Assembly: GCF_028401385.1 (NCBI RefSeq)
Contig: NZ_JAQOMR010000001.1
Span: forward strand, 2,048,501 to 2,112,500
Direction: 5' to 3'
Length of the DNA: 64,000 nucleotides
Source: Marinicella algicola
Lineage (GTDB): Bacteria; Pseudomonadota; Gammaproteobacteria; Xanthomonadales; Marinicellaceae
A program made the position numbers and the translations under genes. The notes under the pieces were generated by a model. It saw nothing but the letters and a program-made list of their open reading frames with translations. It made no database searches and was not told where the DNA came from. Every line of letters begins with the position of its first letter. Position 1 is the stretch's first letter. Below are positions 43,146 through 52,776 of this stretch, in pieces.

Positions 43146-44197
43146 TTATTTCTTGCGTTCTGGCCCTTTGCGCTCGGCCGACTTCGCCCAGATGTTGATA
43201 TTGGCATCCAGCGCAAAGGTATCGATTTCGGCCAGTTCGGCATCGGTGAAATCGGGATTGCCGAGCGCTGCCACACAATCGCTCACCTGTTCGGGGCGGC
43301 TGGCGCCGATGAGCGCCGTTGTCACCCTGCCCTTGCGCAACACCCAGGCAAGCGCCATCTGCGCCAGCGTCTGCCCGCGCCGTTCGGCAATCGCGTTCAA
43401 GGAACGGATATGCTCGATGGTTTCAGGCTTCAGGAAGCCTTGCTGCAGCGACTTGCCCTGGGCGGCACGGCTGCTTTCGGGAATACCCTTCAGATATTTC
43501 GACGTCAGCATGCCCTGCGCCAGCGGCGAGAACACGATGGAACCGAGGCCGAGTTCTTCCAGCGTATCGAGGAGCCCGTCATCCTCGACCCAGCGGTTGA
43601 TCATCGAATAGCTCGGCTGATGGATGACGAAGGGCGTCTTCAGTTCTTTCAGGATGGCGTAGGCCTCGCGGGTGCGCTGCGAATTATATGATGAAATTCC
43701 CACATAAAGCGCCCGACCCGAGCGCACGATGTGATCAAGCGCCAGCATGGTTTCTTCAAGCGGGGTATCGGGGTCGAAGCGGTGGGAATAAAAATGTCGA
43801 CATAGTCGAGGCCAAGCCGGTTCAGGCTCTGATCGCAGGACGCAATCAGGTTTTTGCGGCTTCCCCATTCGCCGTAAGGCCCGTCCCACATGCCGTAACC
43901 GGCTTTCGAGGAAACGATAAGTTCATCGCGCAAACCGGCAAACTCGTTTTTCAGGATGGAACCGAAGGCGACTTCGGCGGAACCGGGCGGCGGGCCATAA
44001 TTATTGGCAAGGTCGAAATGGGTAATGCCACTGTCGAAGGCGGTCTGGCAGATTGCAACCTTGCGCTCGCGCGGCGTATCATCGCCAAAATTGTGCCAGA
44101 GCCCCAGCGAAATGGCCGGCAGCTTCAGGCCGGATTTTCCGCAGCGGTTATACTTCATCGTGTCATAGCGCGTTTCTGACGGTGTCCAGCTCATCAT
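43146..44197 (-). CDS. Aldo/keto reductase, YghZ/Gpr type (one-base frame break)
   Basis: An NADPH-dependent aldo/keto reductase of about 350 residues, similar to E. coli YghZ (L-glyceraldehyde 3-phosphate reductase). The N-terminus MMSWTPSETRYDTMKYNRCGKSGLKLPAISLG fits the group. Catalytic Asp/Tyr are in DLANNYGPPPGSAE near residue 60 and the Lys in SSKAGYGMW. A5 on plus at 43790-43794 should be A6, giving DYVDIFYSHRFDPDTPLEE with the catalytic His. A terminator separates it from the upstream Gfo/Idh gene, so it may have its own promoter. Confidence 0.87.
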
Positions 44198-44246
44198 TTC
44201 ATTCCCGTTTTTGAAAAGCGCCGTCGCGCCGGCCGGCACGGCGACA

Positions 44247-44275
44247 TGAAAAAGGCGGCCAAGCCGCCTTTCCTG
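44247..44275 (-). terminator. Rho-independent terminator of the sugar operon
   Basis: Perfect 9-bp arms AAAGGCGGC at 44251-44259 and GCCGCCTTT at 44263-44271, read on the minus strand, end in TTTTTC. It lies about 55 bases downstream of the Gfo/Idh stop at 44326 and upstream of the aldo/keto reductase start. Confidence 0.8.
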
Positions 44276-44325
44276 ATCTCGAGTATAGGCAATCCGGCCG
44301 CTACAAGCCATGCCTTATGGCAAAC

Positions 44326-45458
44326 CTAGCGCAAAAGCGCCGCCGCAGCTTGCGCATCGAGAGCGGCCGGCTGTGTGCAGGTCGTCGAAAGCGGCACGAA
44401 TGCACCGGTCTCACCGGATTTCAGAATGGCCGCCATCACATCGACACCGTGCAGCGCGCGCTCCAGCGAGCAGCGGGCATCCCGGCCTTCGATCAGCGCC
44501 ACCGCCATATCCGCAAGGCCCGCCGTGCGATAATTCGCCCGCCCGCCCTTGTCGAGATCCTGGTTCGGTTTGCCGAAAGGATGGTCATCCTCGTCTATCA
44601 CCCTGATCGTCCTGTCGCGACCGGCGGTCTCGACCGTGCCGCCAAAGAAATTCGGGTCGGGCACGAACAGCGACCCCTCGGTGCCATAAAGCTCCATGTT
44701 GGAATGCCGGTGTGCAAACACATCCCAGCTCGCGGCAAGCGAAACCGTCGCACCGTTGGCAAATTCCAGAAGCGCGTGGATATTCGTCGGTGTCTTCACC
44801 GGAATGATTTCGCCATTGCGTGGTTCGGAGGTGATGGTACGCGTCTCGTTCGCCATCGAAGTGAGTGCTGCGACCCGCTTCACCGGCCCGATCAGATTGA
44901 TCAGGTTGGCGATATAATAGGGTCCGAGATCGAGCACGGGGCCACCACCCGGCAGAAAGAAGAAGTCCGGGTTTGGATGCCACATCTCCATGCCGGGGCT
45001 CATCACATGGCAGGTGCCAGAGGTCACACGGCCAATCCCGCCCTCATCGATGTATTTGCGGGCGCGCTGGTGGGCGCCGCCCAGGAACGTATCCGGCGCA
45101 CAACCGACGGAGAGCCCTTTTCCGCAGCCAACCGGCCGAGGTCCTTGCCCTCGTCCACTGAAAGCACCAGCGGTTTTTCGGAGTAGACATGCTTTCCGGC
45201 TTCCAGCGCGCGCCGCGACATTTCAAAATGCGCCGCCGGAATGGTGAGATTGACGACAACGTCGATCTCGTCATTGGCGAATAGCTCGTCGACGCTTTGC
45301 GCGATGACACCATATTCCTCGGCCCGCGCCTTTGCAGCCGCCGGATTGATATCGGCGCAGGCCAGCACCTTGATACCCTTGAACATCGGGGAAAGCGAAA
45401 AATAGGTCGCGGAAATATTGCCGCATCCGAGGATGCCGACACCCAGTTCCTTGGTCAT
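44326..45458 (-). CDS. Gfo/Idh/MocA family oxidoreductase of the sugar operon (one-base frame break)
   Basis: An NAD(P)-dependent sugar or inositol dehydrogenase of about 377 residues. GVGILGCGNISATYF near residue 6 is the Rossmann motif, HVYSEKPLVLS near 95 holds the catalytic Lys of the EKP motif, and GGGPVLDLGPYYIANLINLIG is the typical downstream block. A base is missing near 45110-45116, restoring EKGLSVGCAPDTFLGGAHQ. It starts 11 bases after the TIM-barrel gene, and the pair is typical of loci that oxidise and epimerise a sugar. The substrate is unknown. Confidence 0.87.
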
Positions 45459-45469
45459 ATCTGCCTCGC

Positions 45470-46231
45470 TCAGAATGTCTGGAAAGATGCGATCGAACGC
45501 TCGATCACGCGGTCGATGTCATTCGGATTGTCGTGTTCAACAACGTAGTGCCTGATCGGCATGGACTTCAGCACCCTCATCAGCCCCTTCCAGTCGACTA
45601 TGCCGTGGCCGACATCGGCCCAGCCATCCTCATCCTCGTTCTCGCCGGGCGCGGCAATGTCCTTCACATGGACAGCGCTGATGCGCTCCTTGAAAAGTTC
45701 GATCCAGAAATAGGGATCGGCCTCGCCACGGATCACCCAGGCAATATCGGCCTCCCAGGAAAGCGACGGGCCGCCGTCCATGATGTGGCGCATCGGCGCC
45801 GTGCCGTCGGGCAGAAGCTCGAACTCGAAATTGTGGTTGTGCCAGCCGAAGACAAGACCGGCCTCGCGGAAGGGCTTTCCCGCCGCCTCAAGCCGCGCAC
45901 CGAATTGCTTCCAGCCCGTGGCGGTATCAGGCCGCTGATCGGGCAGAAGGAACGGGCAGAACACGCTGTCCATCTTCAGCTTGGCGGCGATTTCCAGGAC
46001 GCGATCCGGCTCGTTCTCGAGCATGGCGATACCGAAATGGCCGGTCGGCATCGAAAGGCCGATGGCCTCAAGGTCTCCGGCGAGACGCTCCAGCCCTGCC
46101 TCATCCAGGTCGTCATAAAGCGCGCCATAGCCCTCGACCTCGCCATAGCCCGCTGCCGCGAGCTTCCTGAATACGCCTGAAAAAGGCTGGTAGTTCCGGG
46201 CGCCGAACAGTTGAAATCCGAGTTTTGTCAT
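45470..46231 (-). CDS. Sugar phosphate isomerase/epimerase family protein (TIM barrel)
   Basis: A 253-residue xylose-isomerase-like TIM barrel (AP-endonuclease family 2 fold). The metal-site residues are visible in GWHNHNFEFE near residue 135, SWEADIAWV near 165, AVHVKDIA near 195 and HYVVEHDNPND near 230. The start is ATG at 46231 with GAGGAAG upstream. It is followed by a Gfo/Idh dehydrogenase and preceded by the transporter ATPase gene. The reaction is probably isomerisation or dehydration of a keto-sugar intermediate; not decidable further. Confidence 0.85.
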   Translation of the reverse strand: MTKLGFQLFGARNYQPFSGVFRKLAAAGYGEVEGYGALYDDLDEAGLERLAGDLEAIGLSMPTGHFGIAMLENEPDRVLEIAAKLKMDSVFCPFLLPDQRPDTATGWKQFGARLEAAGKPFREAGLVFGWHNHNFEFELLPDGTAPMRHIMDGGPSLSWEADIAWVIRGEADPYFWIELFKERISAVHVKDIAAPGENEDEDGWADVGHGIVDWKGLMRVLKSMPIRHYVVEHDNPNDIDRVIERSIASFQTF

Positions 46232-46322
46232 GTCTTCCTCCCGGCAGAGCGGTGCTGCCGATTTCCTCAATAAGGCCGGCTTACCTTCGGGCCGGCGATC
46301 CTTCCTGGAATATTAGCGTTCT

Positions 46323-46349
46323 CCCCTAAGGGGAAAGCGTTCGCTTTCC
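46323..46349. promoter_or_regulatory. Overlapping palindromes between the ATPase and isomerase genes
   Basis: A perfect 18-bp palindrome, arms GGAAAGCG and CGCTTTCC at 46332-46349, overlaps a second one, CCCCT-A-AGGGG at 46323-46333. They sit five bases after the ATPase stop and about 100 bases before the isomerase start. GAAAGCG/CGCTTTC arms resemble LacI-family operators, and a LacI gene regulates this locus; alternatively they form an mRNA hairpin that attenuates or stabilises the transcript. There is no U-tract. Confidence 0.45.
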
Positions 46350-46354
46350 AAATG

Positions 46355-47448
46355 CTAAAGCCTCAGCTCCGTCTCGCCATCGAAAAGCGATGCCAGTTCC
46401 ATGGCGAAGGCGAGCCTGATCTCCTGCCCCGGACGATAGCGCTTGTTGCCACCGACACGCACAGAAAACAGATGCCCGGCATGTTTCAGCCACAGCAAAT
46501 TGTCCGCGCCCATCGGCTCTTCCAGATCGACAACAGCCTGGTGGACCTCCTGGCCCGCGGGAATTTCGTCATCAACCATCACATGTTCGGGCCGTACGCC
46601 CAGAGTGACCTTGCCGGAGCTCGGCAGCGGCCCGTTGCCGTCATAGCCATCGAGCCCGAAGTCGACACCGTTCGAATGGAAAACCGTCTTGCCATCCTTC
46701 TGGGCAAGTTCACCATCGAGAAAATTCATCGAGGGCGAGCCGATGAAGCCGGCGACATAGCGATTGACTGGCCGGTTATAGATCGTCGTCGGCTCGTCAA
46801 GCTGCAGGATCTCGCCACCACGCATGATCGCGATCCGGTCAGCCAGCGTCATAGCCTCGATCTGGTCATGGGTCACATAGATCATTGTGTTTTCAAGCGA
46901 CTGGTGCAGACGCTTGATTTCGACACGCAACTCCGACCTGAGCTTTGCATCGAGGTTGGACAACGGCTCGTCAAACAGGAACACATCGACATCGCGCACC
47001 AGTGCCCGGCCGATAGCGACGCGCTGACGCTGACCGCCGGAAAGCTCGGCGGGCTTGCGCTTCAGAAGCGGTTCGATCTGCAGGATTTCCGAAGCCCGCT
47101 TGACCCGCTTTTCAATCTCCGCTTTCGGGATTTTGGCTACCTGCAGGCCGAAGGAGAGGTTCTTTCCACCGACATCTGCGGATAAAGCGCATAGGACTGG
47201 AACACCATGCCGATGCCGCGATCTTTCGGCTCCAGCCAGGTGACATTCTTGTCCTTGATGAAAATCTGGCCGGCCGAGACATCCAGAAGACCGGCAATGC
47301 AGTTCAACAGCGTGGACTTGCCGCAACCGGACGAGCCGAGCAGCACCAGAAACTCGCCGTCATGGATATCGAGATCGAGATTTTTCAGAACGTCGACGGC
47401 ACCGAAGGAGAGCGACAGATCCTTGATTGAAACACTCGTAGTCATCAT
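46355..47448 (-). CDS. CUT1 sugar ABC transporter ATP-binding protein (one-base frame break)
   Basis: A UgpC/MalK-type ATPase, about 364 residues. Walker A is GSSGCGKST near residue 40, the Q-loop [13 protein letters not shown] near 80, the signature [15 protein letters not shown], Walker B VFLFDEP, and the switch His in [16 protein letters not shown]. The C-terminal TOBE-type regulatory region contains GVRPEHVMV. An A3 run (TTT on plus, 47163-47165) should be A4, giving [11 protein letters not shown]. The start directly follows the upstream permease stop. It powers the transporter of this operon. Confidence 0.91.
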
Positions 47449-48344
47449 TCACCCTTTCACAGCGCCGGCGGCGATGCCGCGTACAAACAACGGTCCGGAA
47501 ACGAAGTAGACGGCGAGCGGCACGAGACCGGTCAGAAGGGTCGCCGCCATATTGACGTTGTATTCCTTCACACCCTGCACCGCGTTGACGATATTGTTGA
47601 GCTGAACCGTCATCGGATAGTTCTGCTGGCCGGCAAAGATCACGCCGAACAGAAAGTCGTTCCAGATGCCGGTTGTCTGGATGATCATGCCGACGACAAA
47701 GATCGGCAGCGACATCGGCAACATGATCTTGAAGAATATCTGCCAGAACCCCGCACCATCGACACGTGCCGCCTTGAACAGTTCCTCGGGCAGCGAGGCG
47801 AAATAGTTGCGGAACAACAGCGTCAGGATCGGCATGCCGAAGATGGTGTGCACCAGAACGATACCGGGCAATGTGGAGAACAGGTGCAGTTCGCGCAGGA
47901 TGATCACCAGCGGATAGAGCATCACCTGATAGGGAATGAAGGCCCCGAACAGCAGCACGGTGAAGAAGAACTCCGAGCCCTTGAAGCGCCAGTTGGCCAG
48001 CGCGTAGCCATTGACCGAGGCAACGGCGATCGAGACGATGATGCCCGGCACGGTGATCTTCACCGAATTCCAGAAACCGACACGGATTCCTCGCAGTAAA
48101 GCCCGGTACAGGCCTGGCTCCACGCCTTCACCCACGGTTCGAAGGTGATCTCGACCGGTGGGGCAAAGATGTTGCCCATGCGGATTTCCGGCATCCCCTT
48201 CAGGGAGGTCACCACCATCACGTAGAGCGGAATGAGATAATAGACCGCTGCCACGAACAGGATGGAATACAGCATAATTCTCGACGGCGCCAATCGGCGT
48301 TTCGGACGCGGGCCGGACGGTTCATTCGAAGCGATAGCACTCAT
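47449..48344 (-). CDS. CUT1 sugar ABC transporter permease, MalG type (one-base frame break)
   Basis: The second membrane subunit, about 298 residues with six helices. The N-terminus has LYSILFVAAVYYLIPLYVMVVTSLKG. The EAA loop is seen in EELFKAARVDGAGFWQIFFKIMLPMSLP near residue 200. CC on plus at 48089-48090 should be CCC, giving YCEGIRVGFWNSVKIT. It starts ten bases after the other permease gene and ends at the ATPase start. Confidence 0.9.
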
Positions 48345-48354
48345 CTGCCCCTCC

Positions 48355-49247
48355 TCACTTCCTCTTGTCTCTGAATTCCATCAGCGCCCAGGGCACGATG
48401 ATGATGAAGACGGTGACCAGCATGACGGTCGAGGCCGCGAGCCCCTGGCCGATATTGCCGCGCTGAAACATCAGGTCGTAGACATATTTGGCTGGCACTT
48501 CGGAGGCAAAACCGGGCCCCCTTGCGTCATGGCGACAACGAGGTCGTAGACCCGCACGATGCCTGAGGCGACGATTACAAGCGTCGTCACGAACACGCCG
48601 CGCATCATCGGAATGACGATGAAGATATAGGTCCGCCACGCTGGAATACCGTCGACCCTTGAAGCTTTCCAGATTTCGCCGTCAATGCCGCGCAGGCCCG
48701 CCAGCATCAGCACCATCACAAGCCCTGTGCCCTGCCAGAGGCCAGCGATCACCAGTGCGTAAATCACCGTGCTCTTGTTGCCGAGCAGCGCGAAATCACC
48801 GCCGGGCAGACCGAGATCATCCAGAAACTTCGGCAAGCCGAGGCCGGGATCGAGGATCCATTGCCAGACAAGGCCTGTGACGATGAAGGACAGCGCGAAG
48901 GGATAGAGAAAGATGGTGCGGAATGTGTTTTCGAAGCGGATTTTCTGGTCCAGGAGCGTTGCCAGAAGAAACCCGACGACGAAGGAGAAGATGAGGCTCA
49001 AGCTTCCGTAGATCAGAAGATTGACAATCGCGACATTCCAGCGCGTGGTGTCGAACAGGCGATCATACTGGGCCAGGCCGACGAAATTCTCGCTCGGCAA
49101 GAGACGCGAGTCGGTGAATGAATAGATGACCGTCCAGGCGGTGCAGCCAATAAAGATGACCACAGCGGTCAGCATCATCGGTATTGCCGCGATCTTGGCG
49201 TTCAGATTCTTGAACAAGCCGAACGGACGGCGAGCAACAGCAGCCAT
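48355..49247 (-). CDS. CUT1 sugar ABC transporter permease, MalF type (one-base frame break)
   Basis: The first membrane subunit, about 297 residues. The EAA-type loop is in EIWKASRVDGIPAWRTYIFIVIPMM near residue 210. The frame breaks at 48512-48513 (CC for CCC on plus), which restores MTQGGPGFASEVPAKYVYDLMF and the C-terminus MEFRDKRK. The start is ATG at 49247 (MAAVARRPFG), with GGGAG upstream; the frame is open further upstream but without a better start. Confidence 0.9.
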
Positions 49248-49287
49248 TGCAGCTCCCTCACAAATTGGCATGGGACCGGAAGAAAAC

Positions 49288-49320
49288 GGAGCGGGTTCGG
49301 TCAAAACGCAAACCCGCTCC
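49288..49320 (-). terminator. Hairpin between the binding-protein gene and permease genes
   Basis: Ten-base arms GGAGCGGGTT (49288-49297) and AACCCGCTCC (49311-49320) lie 20 bases after the binding-protein stop. Such intercistronic hairpins in CUT1 operons stabilise the upstream message or attenuate reading into the permeases, allowing excess binding protein. A weak or absent U-tract favours this over full termination. Confidence 0.6.
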
Positions 49321-49339
49321 GCATCAAGATGTCGCGGGC

Positions 49340-50572
49340 TTACATGGCCTGTTCGATGATCGACTGCTGCTGCTCAAGCGCCTCATCAACCGTCATATCG
49401 GAAGAGAAGAACTCAAGCGCCAGGTCGGTGATCTGACCTTGCGTATCGGAATCGAGCAACTGCTCGGTCGACGGCAGCACATTGTCGGGGTTGGCGAGAA
49501 TCTCGATCCCCTTCTTCATGCAGGCATTAGCGGCTTCCAGATCGACATCGCCGCGCACCGGCAACGAGCCCTTGACGAGGTTGAACTCAACCTGAGTCTC
49601 CGGCGAGATCAGCATCGAGGCAAGTTCAAGCTGGGCTGCCGTGATATCGGGATCGCTGTTCTTCGGAAAGTAGAAGGCATCGCCACCGGTATCGAGAACC
49701 GGGGTATTGCCGAGGCCCGGCAGGCAATCATAATCGACGCCGGCTTCCTGGCCGGCCTGGGCAAATTCGCCCTGTGCCCAGTCACCCATGATCTGGGCTG
49801 CGGCATCGCCCTGGATCACCATATTGGTTGCCACATTCCAGTCACGGCCGGAATAGGCGTCATCGACCATTTCGCGCGCCTGAGCGAATGCCTCCCAGAT
49901 GGCGCGGTTCTCATCGCTCATCACCGCGTCGGGATCCTTGTCACCGTTGACAGCGAGATAGTTGTCGACACCTCCGATAGCGACCTGCATGACGTTGCGG
50001 ATACCGTCGACCTGCCAGGGCTGGCCGGTGGCAAGCGGCGTGACGCCGGCTTCACGGAGCTTCGGCGCGGCTGCGACGAGTTCTGCCCAGTTGGTGGGGA
50101 CCGGAATACCGTTATCCTCGAAAACGGAACGGTTCAGCCACATCCACTGCCAGGAGTGAATATTGATCGGCACGCAGTAGATCCGGCCTTCAAACTCACA
50201 AGCCTCGAGAAGCTTTGCGGGGCGGACTTTTTCACGCCAGTTTTCTTTCTCAGCCACCTCCGTCAGATCCAGCATCAGTCCGGCCTTGATCAGTTCCTCA
50301 GCGTCACGGCCGGTATTCATCTGGGTCGCACCCATCGGATTACCGCCGATGATACGGCTGATGATGATCGGATTGGCTGTCGAGCCGGAGCCGGCAATCG
50401 CGCTGTCGACCCAGTTATTGCCGGTCTGGTTGAAATTGTCGGCGAGCACCTTCACAGCGGCGGCTTCGCCACCCGATGTCCACCAATGGGTCACTTCAAG
50501 GTCGGTCGCGCTCGCCGACATAGGCATGACCACGCCGGCCGCAAGGGCGGCGGTGAGAATTGCATGTTTCAT
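49340..50572 (-). CDS. CUT1 sugar ABC transporter substrate-binding protein
   Basis: A 410-residue family 1 solute-binding protein. A signal peptide spans residues 1-22 (cleavage after MSASA). The mature N-terminus TDLEVTHWWTSGGEAAAVKVL resembles glucose/mannose-type binders such as GtsA. The start is ATG at 50572 with GGGAGGAC upstream. As first gene of the transporter operon it is divergent from the LacI regulator. The substrate is not known; the GtsA resemblance makes an aldohexose or hexose-derived glycoside plausible. Confidence 0.88.
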   Translation of the reverse strand: MKHAILTAALAAGVVMPMSASATDLEVTHWWTSGGEAAAVKVLADNFNQTGNNWVDSAIAGSGSTANPIIISRIIGGNPMGATQMNTGRDAEELIKAGLMLDLTEVAEKENWREKVRPAKLLEACEFEGRIYCVPINIHSWQWMWLNRSVFEDNGIPVPTNWAELVAAAPKLREAGVTPLATGQPWQVDGIRNVMQVAIGGVDNYLAVNGDKDPDAVMSDENRAIWEAFAQAREMVDDAYSGRDWNVATNMVIQGDAAAQIMGDWAQGEFAQAGQEAGVDYDCLPGLGNTPVLDTGGDAFYFPKNSDPDITAAQLELASMLISPETQVEFNLVKGSLPVRGDVDLEAANACMKKGIEILANPDNVLPSTEQLLDSDTQGQITDLALEFFSSDMTVDEALEQQQSIIEQAM

Positions 50573-51163
50573 ACTGTCCTCCCAACTGAAACGTTGCCGT
50601 AAAACGGTAGGCGAAAGCCAAATATGACGCAACCCTTTTATTCTGGTTTTTGGCAATCTACGACTTTTGATTTAGACAAAACACCGGAACAGATCCTTAT
50701 TTCTGCATCGCAAAATTCAATTATATATCTGATTTATATAGATATATTGTGAGTATGCGTTGACTATCTGCGCGACAGTTCGCGTTTGCAAAAACCGGGC
50801 AAGCGCCACTCTCGCCAATACCTGCTGGTTCCGATTAAAGTCTTTCTGTCACGCGACAGCTTCTTTTCTGTATCGTTACAGGCATTCACTCGCTAAACTG
50901 TGGTAACGCGGACATACCGACCAACAGAGACGGACATTGCCGCTCCTTGAGCTGTGCAGACGGGGAGGTCCTGCACACGACCTCAATGAAAGACATGCTG
51001 GGAAAACCGCGCAGGAACGATAAGAACGCAGGCGAAACTCGCGTTGCCAGCGAGAATCAGCGTATCGTGGCAGCTCAAGGCCAGTTCCGGCCTGTCGCCC
51101 AATATGCTCAGCCACCAGGGAGGAGACGGGCCTTGTGGTCCGTGCCGTCGCGTTTGGAGCGAC
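50573..51163. promoter_or_regulatory. Divergent control region of the sugar operon and lacI-type gene
   Basis: A 591-base gene-free region. An AT-rich inverted repeat, arms ATATATCT (50723-50730) and AGATATAT (50740-50747), probably marks the operon promoter. CTGTC-ACGC-GACAG at 50846-50859 is a palindrome, and its half CGCGACAG recurs at 50771-50778. These are candidate operators for the LacI protein. No supported small gene was seen, although short frames cross the region. Confidence 0.4.
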
Positions 51164-52240
51164 ATGGGAGATAAAAGAACGTCGATGAAACCCACGAACA
51201 GCACATCGCGCGAGACAGCCAATGCGCGTCCGACACTGAAAACCATTGCCTATATGACGGGGCTCGGAGTGACCACGGTTTCCCGGGCGCTGAAGGATGC
51301 ACCGGATATTGCCGAACACACCAAGGAACGTGTTCGCCTCGTCGCCAAACAGCTCGGCTACATGCCAAACCGCGCCGGCGTGCGGCTCAGGACCGGAAAA
51401 ACCAATGTGATCGCCCTCGTGCTCAGCATGGAGGAAGAAATCATGGGCATGTCGGGACAGATGATCTTCGGCATCTCCGATGCGCTTTCCGACACACCTT
51501 ACCATCTCGTGCTGATGCCGCAGCCGATCCACCATGATCCGATCGCGCCGATCCGCTACATTCTCGATACCGGCTCGGCCGACGGCGTCATCATCTCGCG
51601 CATCGCCCCGGATGATCCGCGTATCGCGATGATGCGTGAACGCGGCATGCCATTCGCCGCCCACGGCCGCACCGAAAGCGACCACGACTATCCATTCCAC
51701 GATTTCGACAATGACGCCTATGCGATGGATGCGGTCGAGAGACTGGCAGAGCGCGGTCGAAAACGCATCGTCTGTCTGCAGCCGCCAAGCCACCTCACCT
51801 ACTACCGCTATTTCCGCGCTGGCTTTGAGCGCGGCCTTGGCCGCTTCGGCCTTCAGGAAACGCCACTGACCTCCGTCAGCACCGATTCCTCGCTATCGGA
51901 GATCCGCGACGGCATATTGGCTGCGCTATCTTCATCGACACCGCCGGACGGCATCATTGCCTGCAGCGGCAGCAGCGCCATCCCGATCATGGCCGCATTG
52001 CGTGCAGGCGGGCTGACACTCGGCAAGGATATAGATCTCGTCGCCAAGCAGCCGGCAGATTTCCTGAACTGGATCAGCCCGGAGATCATCGCCATGAGCG
52101 AGGATTTCAGCCAGGCAGGACGCGAACTCGCCCGCTCCGTACTCGCCCGAATCGAAAACCGGGCATCGGCACCGCGACAGAGTATCAGCAAGCCCGACTG
52201 GTCGATGGCGCCGGCACTGAAGGCATCGCAAAACAGCTGA
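51164..52240 (+). CDS. LacI family transcriptional regulator
   Basis: About 358 residues. The DNA-binding domain has TLKTIAYMTGLGVTTVSRALKD with the hinge LGYMPNRAGVRLRTGKTNVIALV. The periplasmic-binding-like sensor domain follows, with DGVIISRIAPDDPRI, PFAAHGRTESD and DGIIACSGSSAIPIMAALRAGG. ATG at 51164 has GGAG four bases before it; ATG at 51185 is an alternative. Divergent from the ABC operon, which it most likely represses until the sugar is present. Confidence 0.9.
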   Translation: MGDKRTSMKPTNSTSRETANARPTLKTIAYMTGLGVTTVSRALKDAPDIAEHTKERVRLVAKQLGYMPNRAGVRLRTGKTNVIALVLSMEEEIMGMSGQMIFGISDALSDTPYHLVLMPQPIHHDPIAPIRYILDTGSADGVIISRIAPDDPRIAMMRERGMPFAAHGRTESDHDYPFHDFDNDAYAMDAVERLAERGRKRIVCLQPPSHLTYYRYFRAGFERGLGRFGLQETPLTSVSTDSSLSEIRDGILAALSSSTPPDGIIACSGSSAIPIMAALRAGGLTLGKDIDLVAKQPADFLNWISPEIIAMSEDFSQAGRELARSVLARIENRASAPRQSISKPDWSMAPALKASQNS

Positions 52241-52289
52241 TCACTATCGGTTCTGACGGTGCTTCAGGTGCGATGAGGCAGTAAACGCC

Positions 52290-52676
52290 TCAGCGATCCG
52301 CCTGCACGGCAATGGGCGAAGGCGATGGCCGCGTAACCACAAAGGTTGCACAGCTCAACAGCACCAGGCCGACGACGAGTTGCAGCCACGGAAAGGCCGT
52401 TGCAAACAAGAGCACGGACACGAAGCTGCAGGCCATGGCCGTGACCGCCATGATCTTGGCCGGAACCGCAATCGCGCCCTGATGGCGCCACTGACGAAGA
52501 TGGGCGCCGAAGCGGGGATGATCCATCAACCGGGCTTCCATCTCGGGCGAAGACCGCGCAAAGGCCGCAGCTGCAACGATGAGAAACGGCGCCGTCGGCA
52601 TCACCGGCAGAAAAACCCCGATGACCCCCAGGCCGACCATCATCCATCCGACAACAAGCAATATTCCGCGCTTCAA
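52290..52676 (-). CDS. YbaN family (DUF454) inner-membrane protein
   Basis: A 128-residue membrane protein with three hydrophobic segments. GVIGVFLPVMPTAPFLIVAAAAFARSSP near residue 15 is the DUF454 signature. The start is TTG at 52676 (LKRGILLVVGW), chosen because GGAGG sits seven bases upstream; the frame is open to another TTG at 52712. Function is unknown in the family. Convergent with the LacI gene. Confidence 0.8.
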   Translation of the reverse strand: MKRGILLVVGWMMVGLGVIGVFLPVMPTAPFLIVAAAAFARSSPEMEARLMDHPRFGAHLRQWRHQGAIAVPAKIMAVTAMACSFVSVLLFATAFPWLQLVVGLVLLSCATFVVTRPSPSPIAVQADR

Positions 52677-52776
52677 TTCCGAGCCTCCATCAAACCGGAT
52701 TGCTATAACCAAGAATCCTGTTCCGATCCATAATTGTCACTCATGCGTTTGAAAACAGGCATTTTTTGGACAGACG

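Noticed and set aside
49247..50602. Plus-strand frame of 451 codons opposite the sugar-binding-protein gene
   Set aside because: The minus-strand gene has a signal peptide, ribosome binding site and family motifs; the plus frame has none.
50876..51793. Minus-strand frame of 305 codons opposite the LacI gene
   Set aside because: The plus strand has an unmistakable LacI helix-turn-helix and sensor domain; the minus frame shows no family.
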